Shown: one piece after another, positions 42,520-52,100 of the stretch
How positions within the stretch are numbered: position 1 is the stretch's first letter
Layout: each line of letters opens with the position of its first letter
Assembly: GCA_910585665.1 (NCBI GenBank)
Contig: CAJUFI010000012.1
Span: 16,711 to 80,710 of the forward strand
Direction of reading: 5' to 3'
DNA: 64,000 bases
From: an uncultured Acetatifactor sp.
Lineage (GTDB): Bacteria; Bacillota; Clostridia; Lachnospirales; Lachnospiraceae
The notes under the pieces: generated by a model
What the model was told of the DNA's origin: nothing
Databases searched by the model: none
Seen by the model: the letters and a program-made list of their open reading frames with translations, nothing else
Program-made: the position numbers and the translations under genes

Positions 42520-45081
42520 TCACTTCTTCTTGCGGAACCGGTCGAATAATTTCTCCTTCCGCATAACTTCCTCAAAAAACAAATCGCACTGCTCCTCCGA
42601 GGTATCCCGGCAGATCCGTTCCCTGATATCGGCCAGATTCTCCTTGGACAGCCCTTTCAGGTAATGGGCCAGCGCCTTGTAGAGCTCTTCCTCCGCCGGG
42701 GTGCCGGACTCTACCGTCAGGATGGCGGCGCAGGCCCAGGCTGCAAGCTTCTGCCACTGCCTGTTCCCCTTTTTTTCCAGCATCCGCAGTCTGTCCACGA
42801 ACCGGCCCGTGAACTGGTCGAATGCCTGCCTATGGTAAAAGGTCTTCACCACCAGCGCCATGTCCTCGCTGGACTTCACCGCCCTCAGATACTCCCGCAG
42901 GAAGGTTCTGACGTATATTTCGTAGTCCGTCCGTCCAAGGTCTGACAGCCGGACGTCCGCGCCCCTGACCGTCTTCCCCAGCTCCACGGGCTCCGGGCTG
43001 AAAATGGAATTGCCCTCCTTCAGGCATATCCCCACATATACGGCCCGGATCCTGGGGGTGTCCACACCGGTCCGAATGCCCAGGCGGCATATCCCTTCCA
43101 GCATGTCGCAGCCCAATTTCCCCAGCGTCCCCATATCGCAGCCCTCCAGCGCACCTGTCAGCGCGCCTGCCGCCCGTTCGTCCTCCAGCAGGCGGCTGTC
43201 CTGCTCCTCCAGCATACGGAACGCCGCCTGGCTCTTTGCCTGGCCCGTCAGGCTGCCGAGGCAGGCCGTGACCATGGGCCCCAGGGGCTGCTGCCTGGTT
43301 CCGTCGCTTTGGAGGCTGTAGAAATGCCAGAAAGCCTCCTCCGGGTTCTTCGCGGAGCCGATTTTGCAGGCCGCCAGCTGTGCCGCCAGGGGCGCGGCCT
43401 CCGTCATGCCGAACAGATATTTCTCGAAACGCACGGCCTCCGAGGCGCTGTCCGCCTGCCGCAGATATTCCCTGCACAGCCGCTCCAGCCGCTCAGGCTT
43501 CTGCGCCGAGGCCAATAGAATCTGCAGAACGGCCTCGAACAGCGCCCTGCTGGAGGTGGCACGGAACAGTATCCTGACGATTTCGCTTTCGCCCCCGGGA
43601 ACCTGGCAGATGTTCTTCAGCAGCTGCCGCAGCAGCTTCGAAATCGGCTGCCTGTCGTTGAGCCCGTTGGCAAAGGTATAGCTGTCCATGATCCAGTTCA
43701 CATAAAAGCCATTGGTGCACAGGTTGGGATGGCCCGACAGGTACAGGATCATCTGCTCCACGCAGCCCATGGAATTCAGGTACTCCAGGAAACTCCCGTA
43801 GGCCTGCGGCGTCGCCTTCCCCAGCCCGTCCAGAAACTCCACCACGCCCTCACAGGCGTCCGCCGCCTCGCAGGTCAGCTGGTAGACCTCCTCCAGCAGC
43901 AGGTCGTACAGCGTATAGATCATGAAACTGGTGTTCCTGCAGATGAATTCCCACAGATGCGCAAAGGAAGAAGCCGGCACCGTCCAGTTCTCCTGCTGCA
44001 TCTTTACCAGAAGCCTGTTGCCCATATCGGCCTTGTCCGCCTCCGTACAGTATGCCTCCCCGAACACAAGGATGGCCTGCAGGTCATCTTCCGTGCAGCG
44101 GAACGCCCCCCGCTCCAGCAGCTGGTAGCAGAGGAACGCGTCCTCCAGCCCTCCGCCCAGGCCCTCATAGGAAGTCTTGTCCACAAACCCGCCGAACCTG
44201 TCCACATTCTCGAAGCCCGTCACAACGCTGGCGGCCACGGCCTTGGCGAACCTGCTTGCCGGAATCCCCTCCGTCATATAGCCGCCCTGGAAATCCATGA
44301 CGATATGCCGGCTGCTCCTGTACTCTATTCCGTAATTGAAATAGTTGGCGTCAGGCCGCACCCCCACCAGATGGAACTCCACGCTCTCCCCCGTCAGCCT
44401 CGGAGAGCGCAGGCCTTCCTGGTCTCCCACATACGTGTTGAAGGCAAAGGAGGCCGCCAGCCGGGGGGGAAGGATCCGCTGCACCGCCGCCGCCCACAGC
44501 ACCAGGTTCTCCCTGGTGTCATTTAAGTAAAAAGGAACCTTCATGTCCTTGGCCGCCAGCACGAAAGTGATCAGCTGCGCGAACTCTTCCTCTCTGCCGG
44601 ACAGAAAGAAGATCAACTCTTCATCATTTACCACAGAGCCGTAGTTCTTTATGTGCAAAGGCGGCAGGGGCGGCACAGGGGAGGGCGCGTTCAGCTCGGC
44701 CTCCGTCATGGCCGTCTTGAGATAAGGCTCTCCGAACAGCTCCCCGGGCCGACAAGCCAGGCTGCCCGGCTCCATCACCAGCGCATAGATGATATAGTTG
44801 CCGAACCGCCCGGAATAGTCCTTCCCCAGATAGGTGGTCCTGGCCACGCAGCATCTCCCGCCTGGCAGAAGGAAATAGGCGAAGGAATAGGGGAATATCT
44901 CCTCGATCTCCTGGGGCGAGGGGTTGAAAGGCAGCTCCTTGGGCACCAGATACTGCATGGCGCTCTTGATGGCTGCGCACTCCCTGTCGGTAATCCCCTC
45001 CGACTTCGAATAGATCATGTACCCCTTGTCCAGCGAATCCCCGTTTTTCCATGATGTGTAGATATACTGCAGCGCCTCCAT
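42520..45081 (-). CDS. GTPase-associated protein 1-like protein
   Basis: This large helical protein has 853 residues, no membrane segment and no known enzymatic motif. The N-terminal 150 or so residues (EALQYIYTSWKNG, then FPYSFAYFLLPGGRCCVARTTYLGKDYSGRFGNY) match what I recall of the N-terminal domain of 'GTPase-associated protein 1'. The rest resembles its middle and C-terminal helical domains. The start at 45081 is only 2 nt past the stop of the first GTPase and has AGGGGG upstream; a longer frame extends into that gene. Always found with paired GTPases in the systems I know of, it probably regulates or reads out their state. Confidence 0.72.
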   Translation of the reverse strand: MEALQYIYTSWKNGDSLDKGYMIYSKSEGITDRECAAIKSAMQYLVPKELPFNPSPQEIEEIFPYSFAYFLLPGGRCCVARTTYLGKDYSGRFGNYIIYALVMEPGSLACRPGELFGEPYLKTAMTEAELNAPSPVPPLPPLHIKNYGSVVNDEELIFFLSGREEEFAQLITFVLAAKDMKVPFYLNDTRENLVLWAAAVQRILPPRLAASFAFNTYVGDQEGLRSPRLTGESVEFHLVGVRPDANYFNYGIEYRSSRHIVMDFQGGYMTEGIPASRFAKAVAASVVTGFENVDRFGGFVDKTSYEGLGGGLEDAFLCYQLLERGAFRCTEDDLQAILVFGEAYCTEADKADMGNRLLVKMQQENWTVPASSFAHLWEFICRNTSFMIYTLYDLLLEEVYQLTCEAADACEGVVEFLDGLGKATPQAYGSFLEYLNSMGCVEQMILYLSGHPNLCTNGFYVNWIMDSYTFANGLNDRQPISKLLRQLLKNICQVPGGESEIVRILFRATSSRALFEAVLQILLASAQKPERLERLCREYLRQADSASEAVRFEKYLFGMTEAAPLAAQLAACKIGSAKNPEEAFWHFYSLQSDGTRQQPLGPMVTACLGSLTGQAKSQAAFRMLEEQDSRLLEDERAAGALTGALEGCDMGTLGKLGCDMLEGICRLGIRTGVDTPRIRAVYVGICLKEGNSIFSPEPVELGKTVRGADVRLSDLGRTDYEIYVRTFLREYLRAVKSSEDMALVVKTFYHRQAFDQFTGRFVDRLRMLEKKGNRQWQKLAAWACAAILTVESGTPAEEELYKALAHYLKGLSKENLADIRERICRDTSEEQCDLFFEEVMRKEKLFDRFRKKK

Positions 45082-45083
45082 AC

Positions 45084-46205
45084 TCACGCCCCCTGAGCGG
45101 AGGGGATGATGCCCTCCTTGGCCAGGATCCACAGCAGGGGATCCGCCACGCGGAACGGGCGGAATTTCGGTATCTTTTTATCCATATCCGGATTGCTCCC
45201 CAGGGCGCTCAGGCCGAAGAAGCCAAACTTCGCGAAATGTGTGGACACCAGCTGGTACAGCTCCATTCCCAGCCATTCCTCCACCATGCTCTGCATCTCC
45301 TCACTGGCATCCTGGAAATCCACCTGGTCAAAGCAGCCCTTCCTGATATGCACCGAGTCGTTCCGCAGGCAGCTGGCCGGATCCAACAGGTCGCTGACCG
45401 CGTCTATCTTGGTGAACGCGATGGCCAGCGGTATATCGATCTTCACGCCCTCTTTGTTCAGGCCGGGCACATTGCGGCGGATGATGTCTATGGTTCTGGT
45501 GAGGATCTCGTTTACATCCGTGTTCTCCTCCGGCAGACGTATCCTGCCCTCCAGTTCGTCCCGCACCTTGGGCAGCTGCAGGGGATCCAGCAGAAGGATG
45601 ATGCCCGAGGAATGGTACAGATAAGGGTTGAAGGTGCGCATCATGTTCTCATCGTTCAGATTCTCGCCTGCGGTGTCGAAAAAGGTCAGGGAGACGGCGT
45701 CATTGGTGGCCTTGCGCAGAAATCCGCCCTTTCTCTGGAAGAGCAGGGAATAGATCAGAGGATCCACCTCGCCGGCGTCCGTGCCCTGGACGCAGGTGCG
45801 GTGCCGGTACAGCGGATCGTAAAAGTCCGTCCGGTAGCGGTTGATCGTCTTGTCCCCGCAGGCCATCAGGGAGCAGTCGAAAGCGCGCCCCACCTCGTTC
45901 TTCAGCTGGTTGATCAGCACGGCCACGAAATTGCTCTTTCCTGTCTCCTTGGCCCCGATGATCGCTATGGGGTAACTTTTGGCGGTGCCGATGTTCAGCG
46001 GCAGTTCCATCTTGCACTTGGGGCAGATTTTCGTGATCAGCGCCTGTTTGCACTCTGTGCAGACGGGTTTCTTGGAATTCTCTGCCCTCTGGGGCTTCTT
46101 GTCGATTGCAAGCTGGCACGGTTTAGATTCGTTCGAGCAGATGTATTGGATGCTGTCCAGGCTCTGCTCCTCAAAGCACCGTGGACATAAAAACTTCCCG
46201 GCCAT
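45084..46205 (-). CDS. Zinc-ribbon GTPase (first of the pair)
   Basis: This 373-residue soluble protein starts with a Cys-rich zinc-binding region (CPRC at 7-10, C23, C30, CTEC at 49-52, CPKC at 61-64). Next is a TRAFAC-like GTPase domain: Walker A GAKETGKS at 84-91, DTAGE at 177-181 and TKID at 265-268. The C-terminal segment SALGSNPDMDKKIPKFRPFRVADPLLWIL parallels the end of the second GTPase, so the two probably share an ancestor. GGAGG lies 9 nt upstream of the ATG. It is tightly linked to the GTPase-associated gene. Confidence 0.8.
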   Translation of the reverse strand: MAGKFLCPRCFEEQSLDSIQYICSNESKPCQLAIDKKPQRAENSKKPVCTECKQALITKICPKCKMELPLNIGTAKSYPIAIIGAKETGKSNFVAVLINQLKNEVGRAFDCSLMACGDKTINRYRTDFYDPLYRHRTCVQGTDAGEVDPLIYSLLFQRKGGFLRKATNDAVSLTFFDTAGENLNDENMMRTFNPYLYHSSGIILLLDPLQLPKVRDELEGRIRLPEENTDVNEILTRTIDIIRRNVPGLNKEGVKIDIPLAIAFTKIDAVSDLLDPASCLRNDSVHIRKGCFDQVDFQDASEEMQSMVEEWLGMELYQLVSTHFAKFGFFGLSALGSNPDMDKKIPKFRPFRVADPLLWILAKEGIIPSAQGA

Positions 46206-46284
46206 ATCTTAAATCCTCCTATTCCAGTTCCGCAGACACCCATACAGTGCCAAGACATGGCACTGCATGGGTGCCTGCTGTTTC

Positions 46285-49233
46285 TTATATTGTATTGCCT
46301 GCTTTGCAGGCGAGTTTGAAGTTTTTGTAGTTTTGGTCGTCCAGGAAGAACATCTTCAGGCGCATGCCTGCGCGGATCACCGGCACATCGAACTCGAATG
46401 TCAGGTTCTCCTGGATTTCCGTGGCCTGGGCCACGATGCAGATGGCCTCGCCGTCGCTGCGCTTCAGGGGGATGCCCTTATACTTCCCCACGATCACGAA
46501 CGGCGGCAGCACGCAGCAGCCCGAAATCTCCACCGTGAACAGCAGAGCCGTCTTTTTGTGGAAGAGCCCCGGCTTCTTGTATTCAAAGGAGTAGAACACG
46601 TCCATCTGGGGCCGGTTGTCGAAGCGCGCCTTCACGCCCTCGGAACAGATCCGCCTCCCGTCCTTTTCCAGGTACACATAGACCTGCGCGTAATACGTCC
46701 CCGCCTCAGGGTTCCTGATCAGGACGCCCTGGTTGGCCTCGTACTGCTTTCTGCTGCACTCCGCCTGATGGGCATAAGGGTCATCCAGTGCTCCCGGCCA
46801 GGTGTCCATCCGGTACACCACCAGGCAGCGCTCCACCCCCTGGGGCCAGGCAAAACTCACGTACATTTCCGTCCCCGAGGCGTTTACCTCAAAGGATACG
46901 TCCCGCGCGCAGGGCACGGACGAAAGGTACACCGCCTCGCTCAGGACCACGTTGGAATCCCTTATGACCGCGGGGATAAGATAGCACTCCCCTACGAACT
47001 CCAGCCGGAATTCCCCTTCCGTCCGGCCCTTCATCTGGAAGTCCACCTTTTTGTATTTCTGCAGAAGTTCTTCCATGTCATAGACTACGCCCACGGTATG
47101 CTCCGGCTTCCGGTCGGCATAGAGCAGCACCACGTCCCACTCCGACTGCCTCCAGCTGCACCGGAACGCCCCCTCCTTCTGCTGCAGCGCGAACTCCTGC
47201 AGAGGCATGGCCGGTTTCTGTGGCACCGCCGACAGATGCACAGGCTCCGAATAATAGGTCCTGCCGTTCAGCACCACCCCGGCGCAGACCGAGAACCAAT
47301 AGCAGGCGCCGTTCTCCAGGCCCTCTAAGAGGATGCCGTCCGGGCGGGTACAGGGAACCGGCTCATAGGCCCCTTCCTCCTTTGGCCGCTCGCTCCCGCA
47401 GTACCTGGCCACCCTGATTTCCGTAGCGCCCTGGGGCTTCACCCAGGAAAGGGAGACAGAACCGTCCCCGCCCACCGCCTTCCCGCCGGACACGCATTCC
47501 ACCGCGGCCACCGGCTCCGGGGGCCTGGCCGCCCTGGAGAACACGCCCAGCCGCACCGCATAGACCGCGTAATAGTACAGCCTGTTGTGCCGGAGGCCGC
47601 TGTCCGTATAGCCAAGCTCCCGGCCTGTGTACAACGCCTCTCCGTCCTCCGGATCGTTGGGGGCGGAATTCTCTTTCCGCACCAGCCGATACGCCACCTC
47701 TCCCAGAGATTCACTGGCAAGCCAGGTCAGCGTCACGTCTTTCCCTGCCTGCGCGCAGGACACTGCCGGACATTCCGAGGGCGGGTACTTCGCCAGATTC
47801 TGTTTCAGCTCCTCACAGTCCGTCACCTGTTCCGAGAGCTCCAGGACGATTCGGAACGCCTCATCCCCCTCCTTTGTCCGCAGAAGGGCCAGCCGCTCCT
47901 CTATCCGGGCCAGGCTCTCGTCCACCTGCGCGGCCAGCGCCTCGTCCACCCCGAAGCCCCCTGTCCGGGCCTGGGCAATCTTCGTCCGGGCCGCATACAG
48001 GCGCTTTTCCCGGAGGTCCGCCATGATAGCAGCCACGGCATCCGACGCCTGCCTGCGCTCTGCGGCAATGGTCTCCTCCAGCTTCCGGACATCCGGATGC
48101 CCCGGCCAGAAGACCAGGGCCTCTTTCAGCAGCCCTTGAGCCTCGTCATAGGATTTCGCGGCATGAAGCTGCCTGGCCTGCTGCAGCAGGGCCACCGCCC
48201 TCTCCATCTGGGACAGGTCGAAGCCGCATTTCACGCAGTTCCTGGCAGAGTTGTTGTTCCGGGTCCCGCAGGAGGGGCAGGTGACGAGCAGGGGCTTTCC
48301 GCACTTGACGCAGCTCTGCGCCCCCATGGGATTCTCCGTGCCGCAGAGGCCGCAGATAAGCTTGTTCTCAGAGAGCACATACCCCATGTAGGCACAGTAA
48401 TCATTGATATAGGCGGAACTCTCCGAAACGCTGATGCGGTACTGGCCGACAGCCCTGTCGATCAGGCCCTCCTTCATCCTGGGCTCCAGGCACCGCTGGT
48501 TCCCCATGGCCATCTCGTCTATGGCATCGTTGAGGGCGTCAAAGCGGGTCAATGTGACATAGTTGTCATATTTTTGCTTGCCTTCTTCGGTGCGGAAAAT
48601 CACGCCGCACAGGCCGCACAGAGACTGGACTGCGCCGTCCTGGCCCGACTTCTTGCCCTTCTGCAGTATCTTTCTGTTGACGGCATCGGCAGCCTGGCAC
48701 AGTTCCCTACAGGAAGCGTCAGGCGCAAGCCCCAGAAAGTCATACAGGCTCTCCCCTTTCCTGTCCAGCTGCCGCATGTAGTTCCTGATATTATGGGCCT
48801 GGGCCTTGTCCAGCACCTCCTCCGCCTGGAATCCGTCCTTCTGCTTCCGGTTCCCCTCCTCAAAGGCGCCACGAATCTCCGCTTCCGTAAAGCCGAAGGC
48901 ACCGAATGTCCTCACCAGAAGCTTCAGATCCTGAGCAGACAGGCTGTCCCCCTTGGTATGGTACAGGGCCAGACTGTCTACCAGTTCCTTTTTCTTGCTG
49001 CCCTTGATCTGCCTGGCTTCCGCGGCTTCTTTCTCCCTGGCTTCCGGGTCAAGCATCACATTCTTGATTTCGGAAATATGGGCGATGTATTCGCTGACTT
49101 TCGCTTTCTTGACCGGATTCACCATGTCCCGGGACCATTGGGTCTGCTTCGCCGCAATGGCCTCCGCAATCTTCCCGGCATCGTTCTCCGGCGGGTCAAA
49201 GGGCAGTTCCAGCAAAATGAAATAGTTTTCCAT
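46285..49233 (-). CDS. J-like, zinc-ribbon and fibronectin-type scaffold protein
   Basis: The protein has 982 residues. Residues 1-65 and 155-215 look like divergent J-type modules (NYFILLELPFDPPENDAG; LYDFLGLAPDASCRELCQAA), both without a clear HPD motif. Four CxxC pairs at about 294-338 form tandem zinc ribbons. A helical TPR-like part runs to about 470. The rest is beta-rich, with several FN3-like modules (for example VTLTWLASESLGEVAYRLVR). It directly follows Hsp70, so it may be a dedicated co-chaperone or adaptor that brings clients or ligands to that Hsp70. GGGAGA precedes the ATG; the gap to Hsp70 is 12 nt. Confidence 0.7.
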   Translation of the reverse strand: MENYFILLELPFDPPENDAGKIAEAIAAKQTQWSRDMVNPVKKAKVSEYIAHISEIKNVMLDPEAREKEAAEARQIKGSKKKELVDSLALYHTKGDSLSAQDLKLLVRTFGAFGFTEAEIRGAFEEGNRKQKDGFQAEEVLDKAQAHNIRNYMRQLDRKGESLYDFLGLAPDASCRELCQAADAVNRKILQKGKKSGQDGAVQSLCGLCGVIFRTEEGKQKYDNYVTLTRFDALNDAIDEMAMGNQRCLEPRMKEGLIDRAVGQYRISVSESSAYINDYCAYMGYVLSENKLICGLCGTENPMGAQSCVKCGKPLLVTCPSCGTRNNNSARNCVKCGFDLSQMERAVALLQQARQLHAAKSYDEAQGLLKEALVFWPGHPDVRKLEETIAAERRQASDAVAAIMADLREKRLYAARTKIAQARTGGFGVDEALAAQVDESLARIEERLALLRTKEGDEAFRIVLELSEQVTDCEELKQNLAKYPPSECPAVSCAQAGKDVTLTWLASESLGEVAYRLVRKENSAPNDPEDGEALYTGRELGYTDSGLRHNRLYYYAVYAVRLGVFSRAARPPEPVAAVECVSGGKAVGGDGSVSLSWVKPQGATEIRVARYCGSERPKEEGAYEPVPCTRPDGILLEGLENGACYWFSVCAGVVLNGRTYYSEPVHLSAVPQKPAMPLQEFALQQKEGAFRCSWRQSEWDVVLLYADRKPEHTVGVVYDMEELLQKYKKVDFQMKGRTEGEFRLEFVGECYLIPAVIRDSNVVLSEAVYLSSVPCARDVSFEVNASGTEMYVSFAWPQGVERCLVVYRMDTWPGALDDPYAHQAECSRKQYEANQGVLIRNPEAGTYYAQVYVYLEKDGRRICSEGVKARFDNRPQMDVFYSFEYKKPGLFHKKTALLFTVEISGCCVLPPFVIVGKYKGIPLKRSDGEAICIVAQATEIQENLTFEFDVPVIRAGMRLKMFFLDDQNYKNFKLACKAGNTI

Positions 49234-49245
49234 GGTCTCTCCCGC

Positions 49246-50922
49246 CTAGCTTACGCTGGAATCGCTGTTGCGGCGGATGGCATCCGACATCTCCGCTTCG
49301 CTCAGCGCTTCCGTAGTCTGGAATTCCGCGTCCACTTCGCGCCCTCCCTGCATTTCCTTGGCATGGAGGTGCAGAAGCCCCGACTCGTCCAGCCGGAAGG
49401 TGACCACGATCTCCGTGTCCCTTGTGACTCCTGAAGGCAGCTCCAGGGCGGCCGTGCCGATTTCCTTTCCCAGCTCCGTGTCCACGATGTCCTCGGAAGC
49501 CAGGCTTTCCTTTACCCTGAAACGGACGCTTCTCTGGTTGTCCTCCCTGGGATAGAAGGAATTGGTACCCTCGGCAGGAAGCTCCGCGTTCTTGCGTATG
49601 ATGTTGAACAGCTTCTTCTCATCGTTCTGATCATAGGCTTCCGTGCCGAAGCTGCGGCTTGTGACATTGATGATCTTCATCTCTTCCCCGGGCAGACGGC
49701 CGCCGGGCATGGGCACATTTGCTTTCTTCGCCTCCTGCTGGACGTCCATCTGGCCGCTGTCCACCTGTTCCCGGACTTCCTCCAGGGTCTTGCCCTGGTT
49801 CTTCGCGATTTCCTCCAGGACGATGTTGTATTCGCTCATCTTGTTGGCGTAGATGGCGGCACCCTTGGCTACGGATTCGTCCGGGTCGAACATCCTGGTC
49901 TCGATGCCGAACTCTGCCTTGACCCGGTTCATGACCTGGGGCATCTTGGAAGAGCCGCCCACCAGAAGGACGTCGCTGACATCCTCCAGCCGGTACCCCT
50001 TCTTCTCCGCTTCCCCGAACATCTCCCTGGTCAGTTCAATGGTGCGGGACAGCAGATCCTCCGTCAGCTGGTCGAAGGTCTGGCGGGTCAGGTCCACCCG
50101 CACCCGCTCTCCCATATAATTGATGACCACAGGCGCTTTCTCCTTGGTGCTGAGGAGCTTCTTGGCCCGCTCTGCCGCCAGGCTCAGCTCCTGGAGCGTC
50201 TCGGCGTCCTCCAGGATATCGTCCTGGGTGCCGGTCTCCTGCTGGTACTGCTGGGCCAGATACAGAAGCACTCTGTCGTCCCAGTCCTTGCCGCCCAGAT
50301 TGTGGTCTCCTCCGGTGCAGATCACGCGGATCTCACCCGGCTTGATATGGATCATGGTGATGTCGAAAGTCCCGCCGCCCAGGTCGTAGACCAGCACGGT
50401 CTTCTCCCGGCTGTCGTCGGTGACGCCGTAGGTGATGGCGGCCGCGGTGGGCTCGTTGATGATGGCCATGACGTTCAGGCCGGTGATGATGCCTGCGGTC
50501 TTGGTGGCCTCCCTCTCCGCCACGCCGAAGTAGGCTGGACAGGTGATGACTACGTTGCGGATATGTTCCTCATCTCCCAGCTTGCCCTCCATCCGCATGG
50601 TCTCCTCGGCGTCCTGGACTACTTTCTTCAGGATGTAGGAAGAGATTTCCTCGGGCTTCATGTTGATTCCGTTCAGGTTCAGACAGAAGCCCGGCTGGCC
50701 GATGCTGCGCTTGATGAAAGTCACCACCTGATCCGGATACATTTTTGCACTCTCTTTGGCGGCGGCGCCCACCGTCACCTCCGACTGGCTTTCGAAGAAC
50801 ACCACGGACGGCGTGGTCAGGTCTCCCTCCGCGTTCTTCAGAACCACGGGCATTCCGTTGGCGTCTATGTAGGCGATGCAGGAATAAGTGGTGCCAAGGT
50901 CAATGCCAAATACATTTCCCAT
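49246..50922 (-). CDS. Hsp70 (DnaK-like) chaperone, short-lid form
   Basis: This 558-residue protein has a full ATPase domain: GIDLGTTYSCIAYID, INEPTAAAITYG, VYDLGGGTFDIT and LLVGGSSKMPQV. A beta substrate-binding domain follows (SRSFGTEAYD to REVDAEF). The C-terminal helical lid is almost entirely missing: only about 20 residues follow, against roughly 100 in DnaK. There is no EEVD-like end. This and its operon partners indicate a specialised Hsp70 and not the housekeeping DnaK. The ATG has GAGGA upstream. It is separated from the GrpE-like gene by 211 nt with three hairpins. Confidence 0.93.
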   Translation of the reverse strand: MGNVFGIDLGTTYSCIAYIDANGMPVVLKNAEGDLTTPSVVFFESQSEVTVGAAAKESAKMYPDQVVTFIKRSIGQPGFCLNLNGINMKPEEISSYILKKVVQDAEETMRMEGKLGDEEHIRNVVITCPAYFGVAEREATKTAGIITGLNVMAIINEPTAAAITYGVTDDSREKTVLVYDLGGGTFDITMIHIKPGEIRVICTGGDHNLGGKDWDDRVLLYLAQQYQQETGTQDDILEDAETLQELSLAAERAKKLLSTKEKAPVVINYMGERVRVDLTRQTFDQLTEDLLSRTIELTREMFGEAEKKGYRLEDVSDVLLVGGSSKMPQVMNRVKAEFGIETRMFDPDESVAKGAAIYANKMSEYNIVLEEIAKNQGKTLEEVREQVDSGQMDVQQEAKKANVPMPGGRLPGEEMKIINVTSRSFGTEAYDQNDEKKLFNIIRKNAELPAEGTNSFYPREDNQRSVRFRVKESLASEDIVDTELGKEIGTAALELPSGVTRDTEIVVTFRLDESGLLHLHAKEMQGGREVDAEFQTTEALSEAEMSDAIRRNSDSSVS

Positions 50923-50998
50923 AGTGTTTGTCCTCTTTTCTGTTATTTATACTTGTAGTCACAAACCTGCTGATACTCTGTTATTTCAATCATATAAC

Positions 50999-51087
50999 TT
51001 ATCAGAAGCCATGCGCTTGGCTTCTGATAAAAGGCGCGTTCTTTGCGCCGCATTCGATTATAGGAAGCTGCATTTGCTTCCTATAAT
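50999..51087 (-). promoter_or_regulatory. Three consecutive hairpins between GrpE-like and Hsp70 genes
   Basis: Two perfect 12-bp stems (50999-51030 with TTATCAGAAGCC, and 51057-51087 with ATTATAGGAAGC) enclose a 5-bp GGCGC stem (51033-51049). None is followed by a T-run, so they are not ordinary terminators. They could be RNA processing or stability elements that set a different level for Hsp70. Confidence 0.55.
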
Positions 51088-51133
51088 ATAGGTTTCGCCT
51101 GGCTGTCAGCGAAATTCTGTCCGCTCTGCTGTG

Positions 51134-51958
51134 TCATTTGTCGTCGGCATCCGGCGATTTCTTATGATATTTGTATATCTTGATGCGCTCCGGGCGGAGA
51201 ACCTTGTCTCCTTTTTCATATCCGTCTGCCACACGCACGGCAATGAAATTGTCCTGGGCGGGGTCTTCCGTCTCCAGGGTCTGGATGATCTTCTGGCGGC
51301 GCACGTCCACTTCCTCTCCCGCCACCCGGTAGGCCTCAATGCTCTGCCGGTACAGGACATCCTGGAGGTCTTCCACCAGGCCCTTTACAAGGCGGAGCAG
51401 GCGGTCATAATTTTCCTGGGTGCCCTCTTTTTCTTCGTAGATGCGGATATGGTTTTTGGTGCTGTCAATCAGCTGGATGATGTCCATGGCCATGGTCTCT
51501 GTGTTCTTGTCCACCACTCCGTTCTGGTATTGGACGAGCTCCCTGTGCATTTGGTCGAACAGGGCGTTCTTGTGCTTATCCTGGGCGATTTTGTCATCGA
51601 AGCTCTGCTGCAGATTGGCGATGGCCTGCCGGATTTCTTCCAGGGCGGGGATTGGGACGGGCTGCGGTTCGTTCTCTTCTGGCAGACTTTGAGAAGTCTT
51701 GACGGGCTGCGGCGGCTGCGGTGGTTCCACAGGCTGCGATGATTCCACGGGCTGCGATGGTTCTATAGGCTGCAGCGGTTCTGTAGGTTGCGGCTGTTCT
51801 GTAGGTTGTGCCTTCTGCGCAGTCTCGGGATGGTGTGTTTCGGGATTTTCCTGGCTCTGGCCTTCAGAAGTCTCTTTTGCAGCAGAGTCCTGGCTCTTTT
51901 CAGCAGAGTCGGTTCTTTCTTCTATGTCAGGCACCGCGGTGTCTCGCTGATTTTCCAT
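51134..51958 (-). CDS. GrpE-like nucleotide exchange factor
   Basis: The protein has about 274 residues. The first 110 are hydrophilic, rich in Glu, Gln and Pro, with a stretch of six-residue repeats of the type EPSQPV. A long coiled coil at about 110-190 and a C-terminal beta domain (VAGEEVDVRRQKIIQTLETED, then ADGYEKGDKVLRPERIKIYKY) match GrpE. It should exchange nucleotide on the adjacent Hsp70. I start at the ATG at 51958 (AGGAGG 8 nt upstream) because the in-frame ATG two codons earlier is too close to that site. It is the first gene after the promoter at 52101-52129. No CIRCE element is present. Confidence 0.82.
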   Translation of the reverse strand: MENQRDTAVPDIEERTDSAEKSQDSAAKETSEGQSQENPETHHPETAQKAQPTEQPQPTEPLQPIEPSQPVESSQPVEPPQPPQPVKTSQSLPEENEPQPVPIPALEEIRQAIANLQQSFDDKIAQDKHKNALFDQMHRELVQYQNGVVDKNTETMAMDIIQLIDSTKNHIRIYEEKEGTQENYDRLLRLVKGLVEDLQDVLYRQSIEAYRVAGEEVDVRRQKIIQTLETEDPAQDNFIAVRVADGYEKGDKVLRPERIKIYKYHKKSPDADDK

Positions 51959-52100
51959 GGTCATAACCTCCTGTGTCTCGAGTGATTATCCACCGAATTT
52001 CGGGGCAGGGAACAGGCATCTCAGTTTTTCCTGATGGTCGTATGTTTTATGACGGCAAAACGTATTCCCTGAACCTGTTTTTTATGGACATTTTATAATA

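Noticed and set aside
51959..52100. CIRCE/HrcA operator upstream of the GrpE-like gene
   Set aside because: I looked for TTAGCACTC and GAGTGCTAA and found neither. The operon seems outside the classical heat-shock regulon.
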